Positions 61,694 to 64,000 of a stretch of 64,000 nucleotides of DNA are shown here, piece by piece. Source of the DNA: JAPOXR01 sp965199765 (GTDB lineage Bacteria > Pseudomonadota > Alphaproteobacteria > Rhodobacterales > Rhodobacteraceae); assembly GCA_965199765.1 (NCBI GenBank), contig CBDATC010000002.1:1054001-1118000 (forward strand). The letters run 5' to 3'. The notes below the pieces were generated by a model, which did no database searches, was not told the origin of the DNA, and saw nothing but the letters and a program-made list of their open reading frames with translations. How positions within the stretch are numbered: the stretch's first letter is position 1; each line of letters starts with the position of its first letter. The translations under genes were made by a program, and so were the position numbers.

Positions 61694-62227
61694 CTACTTG
61701 CGCCGCTTGTGCTCTTCGAGCCGCGGCATGATTTCGACCAGATTGCATGGCCGATTTCGGTAATCGAATTGTGATTTGAGGATCTTATCCCAAGCGTCGC
61801 GGCATGCGCCGGGAGAGCCGGGAAGCGCAAAAAGATAGGTGCCGTTCGCCACGCCGCCGCAAGCGCGCGATTGAATTGCGGAAGCTCCAATGCTCTGCAT
61901 CGAAACCATGGCGAACAGTGTGGAGAATCCTTCGATTTCTTTTTCGTACACCTCCCGATGCGCTTCAACGGTCACATCCCGGCCGGTTAAGCCGGTTCCC
62001 CCCGTTGAAATCACCGCGTCCGTTGTCCAGTCATCCACCCAGTACCGCAGCTGATCGGCTATCGACTGCTGATCATCTTTGCAAATGCGTCTGCTGTTCA
62101 CGATATGGCCAGCCGCGCTGATTCGCTCTGCGAGAAGATCGCCGGACGAATCATTCGCTGCGTGACGGCTGTCTGACACAGTAAGCACGGCCATGCGGAC
62201 AGGAATGAACGCTCTAACGGCGTTCAT
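61694..62227 (-). CDS. moaB: molybdenum cofactor biosynthesis protein MoaB
   Basis: A 177-residue MoaB/MogA-family protein. Features are MAVLTVSDSRHAANDSSGDLLAERI at the start, ISTGGTGLTGRDVTVEA (about residues 73-89), the ATP/MPT-binding GTG motif, and LFALPGSPGACRDAWDKIL (about 134-152). It adenylates molybdopterin in Moco synthesis. ATG overlaps the UDG stop by four bases, so the two form an operon. Confidence 0.92.
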   Translation of the reverse strand: MNAVRAFIPVRMAVLTVSDSRHAANDSSGDLLAERISAAGHIVNSRRICKDDQQSIADQLRYWVDDWTTDAVISTGGTGLTGRDVTVEAHREVYEKEIEGFSTLFAMVSMQSIGASAIQSRACGGVANGTYLFALPGSPGACRDAWDKILKSQFDYRNRPCNLVEIMPRLEEHKRRK

Positions 62228-63054
62228 TGCATTTCCTCAAGACGATGCCGAATCGCCAGCAGATCCTGCCAAGATTCTCTTTTGCCGATCGGCCGGCGCA
62301 GCAAATACGCAGGATGGTAAGTCGGCATCACCGGAATCCCCAGACTTTCCCGCCACGTTCCGCGCAATTTCGTGATTCCAGTCTGGTCCAGCAGGGCCGA
62401 ACACGGAAAATTGCCCATGGCGACCAGCAACCTGGGGGACGCAAGTTCGATGTGCCTTTCCAAAAACGGCCGCATAAGAGTCACCTCATCCGGTTTCGGA
62501 TCGCGGTTACCCGGCGGGCGCCAAGGAAGAATATTCGCAAGGTACAACGAACTTTTCGCCTCCTTGGAGTTGCGGTTCAAGCCGATCTTCGAAAACATGA
62601 GGTCAAGCAGCCGACCCGCGCTTCCAACAAAGGGCACGCCCTTTCGGGCTTCTTCAGACCCCGGGGCTTCACCAACGATCATTACGTACGCTTCGGGATT
62701 TCCATCCGAAAACACTGTTTTTTTTGAAGCGTCGCGCAGATCGCAGTGAGGAAACCGCTCTAATGCTTCACGCAACTCGCTGAGTGATTCGGCAGACCGC
62801 GCAGTAGATTTTGCCGCTTCGAGCGCTTTGCCGAGGGAATCCTTCAAAAACCTTGTCTCAGTCAGCCTCGCGGCAGCTGACGGCAGCGGCTGTTCGCTGG
62901 AAGCGCGCGACGCTATCTGACGTTTGGTCGGGACAAAACGATTGACAGGAACATCGCCGATAACTTCGTCAGCACCTGTTTCAATGCACCAGCGCAGCAG
63001 CTGGCGGGCAGCATTGAGTTCTGCGTTTTCACTGTTCGCAGTCACAGCTTTCAT
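62224..63054 (-). CDS. uracil-DNA glycosylase, family 4/5-like
   Basis: A 276-residue UDG of the family 4/5 kind. Motif A is GEAPGSEEARKGVPFVGSAGRLLD (about residues 128-151) and motif B is YHPAYLLR (about 245-252). The family FeS-cluster Cys near the N-terminus are only partly visible (one Cys in RFPHCDLRD and others in NFPCSA), so the cluster may be lost or altered. ATG 63054 is preferred because the family N-terminus follows; 63126 is an upstream option. It starts base-excision repair of uracil. It precedes moaB with a four-base overlap. Confidence 0.88.
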   Translation of the reverse strand: MKAVTANSENAELNAARQLLRWCIETGADEVIGDVPVNRFVPTKRQIASRASSEQPLPSAAARLTETRFLKDSLGKALEAAKSTARSAESLSELREALERFPHCDLRDASKKTVFSDGNPEAYVMIVGEAPGSEEARKGVPFVGSAGRLLDLMFSKIGLNRNSKEAKSSLYLANILPWRPPGNRDPKPDEVTLMRPFLERHIELASPRLLVAMGNFPCSALLDQTGITKLRGTWRESLGIPVMPTYHPAYLLRRPIGKRESWQDLLAIRHRLEEMQ

Positions 63055-63490
63055 TCGATCAAGTCCTGTAAGTTTCAGCGGTCGACGCCGCGCACGGGTA
63101 TGTGCATCCCGCCTCAGCGCATTCATGCATTTAGCCGTATTCGCTATTCGTCAACAACTCACAATTTCCGAAAGCGTACGACAAACCAGACGGTCGTCCA
63201 ACCTGATGCAGCGCCGAGCAGAGCTCCTGACCGCGGCAGGCATGCGCGATCGATGTCATGACGGAACCGCACAAAAAGCTCTGGGAAACTGAATACGGTT
63301 CAATTCACTTTTGTCAAACAAAGCCGGGTTGGGTCGCTGTTTGGAGTTCCTGATCGGCTCGACACACCGGAACCAGTCGGGATTGCTTCTGTCGGCGGTC
63401 GAAACAATACTCCGGCATTCGATCATGCCATCTTGTATTCGCTTGACCTTAAAGCGTATTGCTTGGGTAAAGAATTGCAGCGCGGGTTCC
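63055..63490. other. divergent gap upstream of plsY, no gene seen
   Basis: About 435 bases between the UDG start and plsY. Short frames on both strands (63256-63507 minus; 62924-63292 plus) have no recognisable content. The plsY promoter must lie at the right side. No hairpin or repeat was noticed. Confidence 0.3.
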
Positions 63491-64000
63491 ATGATTCCTG
63501 AATTCACATCAACTCTTGCAACACTGGCCGGAGTCGCCGTTGCCGCCTACTTGGTCGGCTCGATTCCGTTTGGTCTATTGCTGACAAAGCTACTGGGGCT
63601 GACCGATCCAAGAACCATCGGGTCAAGAAACATTGGCGCAAGCAACGTCCTGCGCACCGGCAGCAAAACAGCCGCCGGTCTGACTCTCCTGCTCGACGGC
63701 GGCAAGGGATTGGCAGCTGTTCTGATCACCGGACTTCTTTTTGATCCGGACGCGGTGCAGATTGCAGGATTGATGGCATTCATCGGTCATCTTTTTCCAA
63801 TCTGGCTAAAGCTCCGAGGAGGCAAAGGCGTCGCCACCTATCTCGGGGTTTTGCTTGCACTCTCTCCGGCCGCGGGCATCGTAACCTGCCTCACATGGCT
63901 GACGGTCGCGTTCATTGTGCGCATATCGTCCGCCTGCGCTATTGTGGCAGTCATCTTGGCGCCGGTCTGGTTGATTCTGCTAAGCGACCCAACCAACGTC
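63491..64000 (+). CDS. plsY: glycerol-3-phosphate acyltransferase PlsY (3' truncated by window edge)
   Basis: The first 170 codons of PlsY, which transfers an acyl group from acyl-phosphate to glycerol-3-phosphate in the membrane. Visible motifs are YLVGSIPFG (about residues 20-28), GSRNIGASNVLRTGSKTAAG (about 45-64), LDGGKG, and GHLFPIWLKLRGGKGVATYLG (about 98-118). Several hydrophobic segments surround them, as in the family of about 200 residues; about 30 are missing at the 3' end. The gene runs off the window. Confidence 0.92.
   Translation, partial: MIPEFTSTLATLAGVAVAAYLVGSIPFGLLLTKLLGLTDPRTIGSRNIGASNVLRTGSKTAAGLTLLLDGGKGLAAVLITGLLFDPDAVQIAGLMAFIGHLFPIWLKLRGGKGVATYLGVLLALSPAAGIVTCLTWLTVAFIVRISSACAIVAVILAPVWLILLSDPTNV

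Noticed and set aside
63256..63507. Minus-strand frame before plsY
   Set aside because: It overlaps the plsY start and has no recognised content.

Overview
The window reads as one chromosomal segment of an alphaproteobacterium of moderate GC, probably of the Hyphomicrobiales/Rhodobiaceae kind. The evidence is family content and order: a TrcR-type (DUF1013) cell-cycle regulator, COQ9 divergent from rpsU, a tiny aa3-type cytochrome oxidase subunit IV, a SPOR-tailed D-alanyl-D-alanine carboxypeptidase, a full YejABEF importer, GlnD, and the arylesterase/YbbA/YbbP trio. The exact genus cannot be read from the sequence. I saw no rRNA, tRNA or CRISPR array.

Layout. 1-5.6 kb is a small catabolic cluster (partial FAD-linked oxidase, two flavodoxin-fold quinone reductases, a creatininase-family hydrolase, a SnoaL-like protein) followed by a c-type cytochrome pair. 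5.9-9.8 kb holds an arylesterase divergent from an FtsX-type ABC system. 9.8-12.6 kb is a ureide (allantoin) operon. After a gap without a clear gene comes glnD (13.3-16.2 kb), then a tripartite tricarboxylate transporter co-transcribed with AtuA-like and DUF4387 proteins (16.4-20.9 kb). 21.2-26.8 kb has hemC, hemE, hemF, recR and dnaX. 28.2-30.8 kb encodes an NMT1/SsuA-type ABC importer divergent from nudC, then pheA and a membrane cytochrome c. 33.8-39.5 kb is yejABEF. 39.5-51.9 kb is mostly housekeeping: sugar isomerase, penicillin-binding protein, HAD hydrolase, clpS, a short-chain dehydrogenase-like protein, trcR, quinone reductase, COQ9, rpsU, coxIV, a metallo-beta-lactamase-fold hydrolase, an acyl-CoA dehydrogenase and a Sua5-type tRNA threonylcarbamoylation enzyme.

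The accessory island lies at 51902-55081. It is a complete 3180-bp transposon with near-identical 25-bp terminal inverted repeats and a perfect 8-bp target duplication placed exactly over the stop codon of the Sua5-type gene. It carries an IS1595-family transposase, a D12-class DNA adenine methyltransferase whose start overlaps the transposase stop, a convergent HNH nuclease and two small proteins. The simplest reading is a mobile restriction-modification-like cassette moved by its own transposase. A third, internal copy of the inverted repeat sits just before the transposase gene and overlaps a promoter-like sequence.

Beyond the island, 55.1-64 kb has YqgE, a periplasmic DsbD-like domain protein, an RND efflux pair, moaB, a uracil-DNA glycosylase and the start of plsY, which runs off the end. 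Several starts are GTG or TTG and many neighbours overlap by 1, 4 or 8 bases, so much of the window is arranged in translationally coupled operons.
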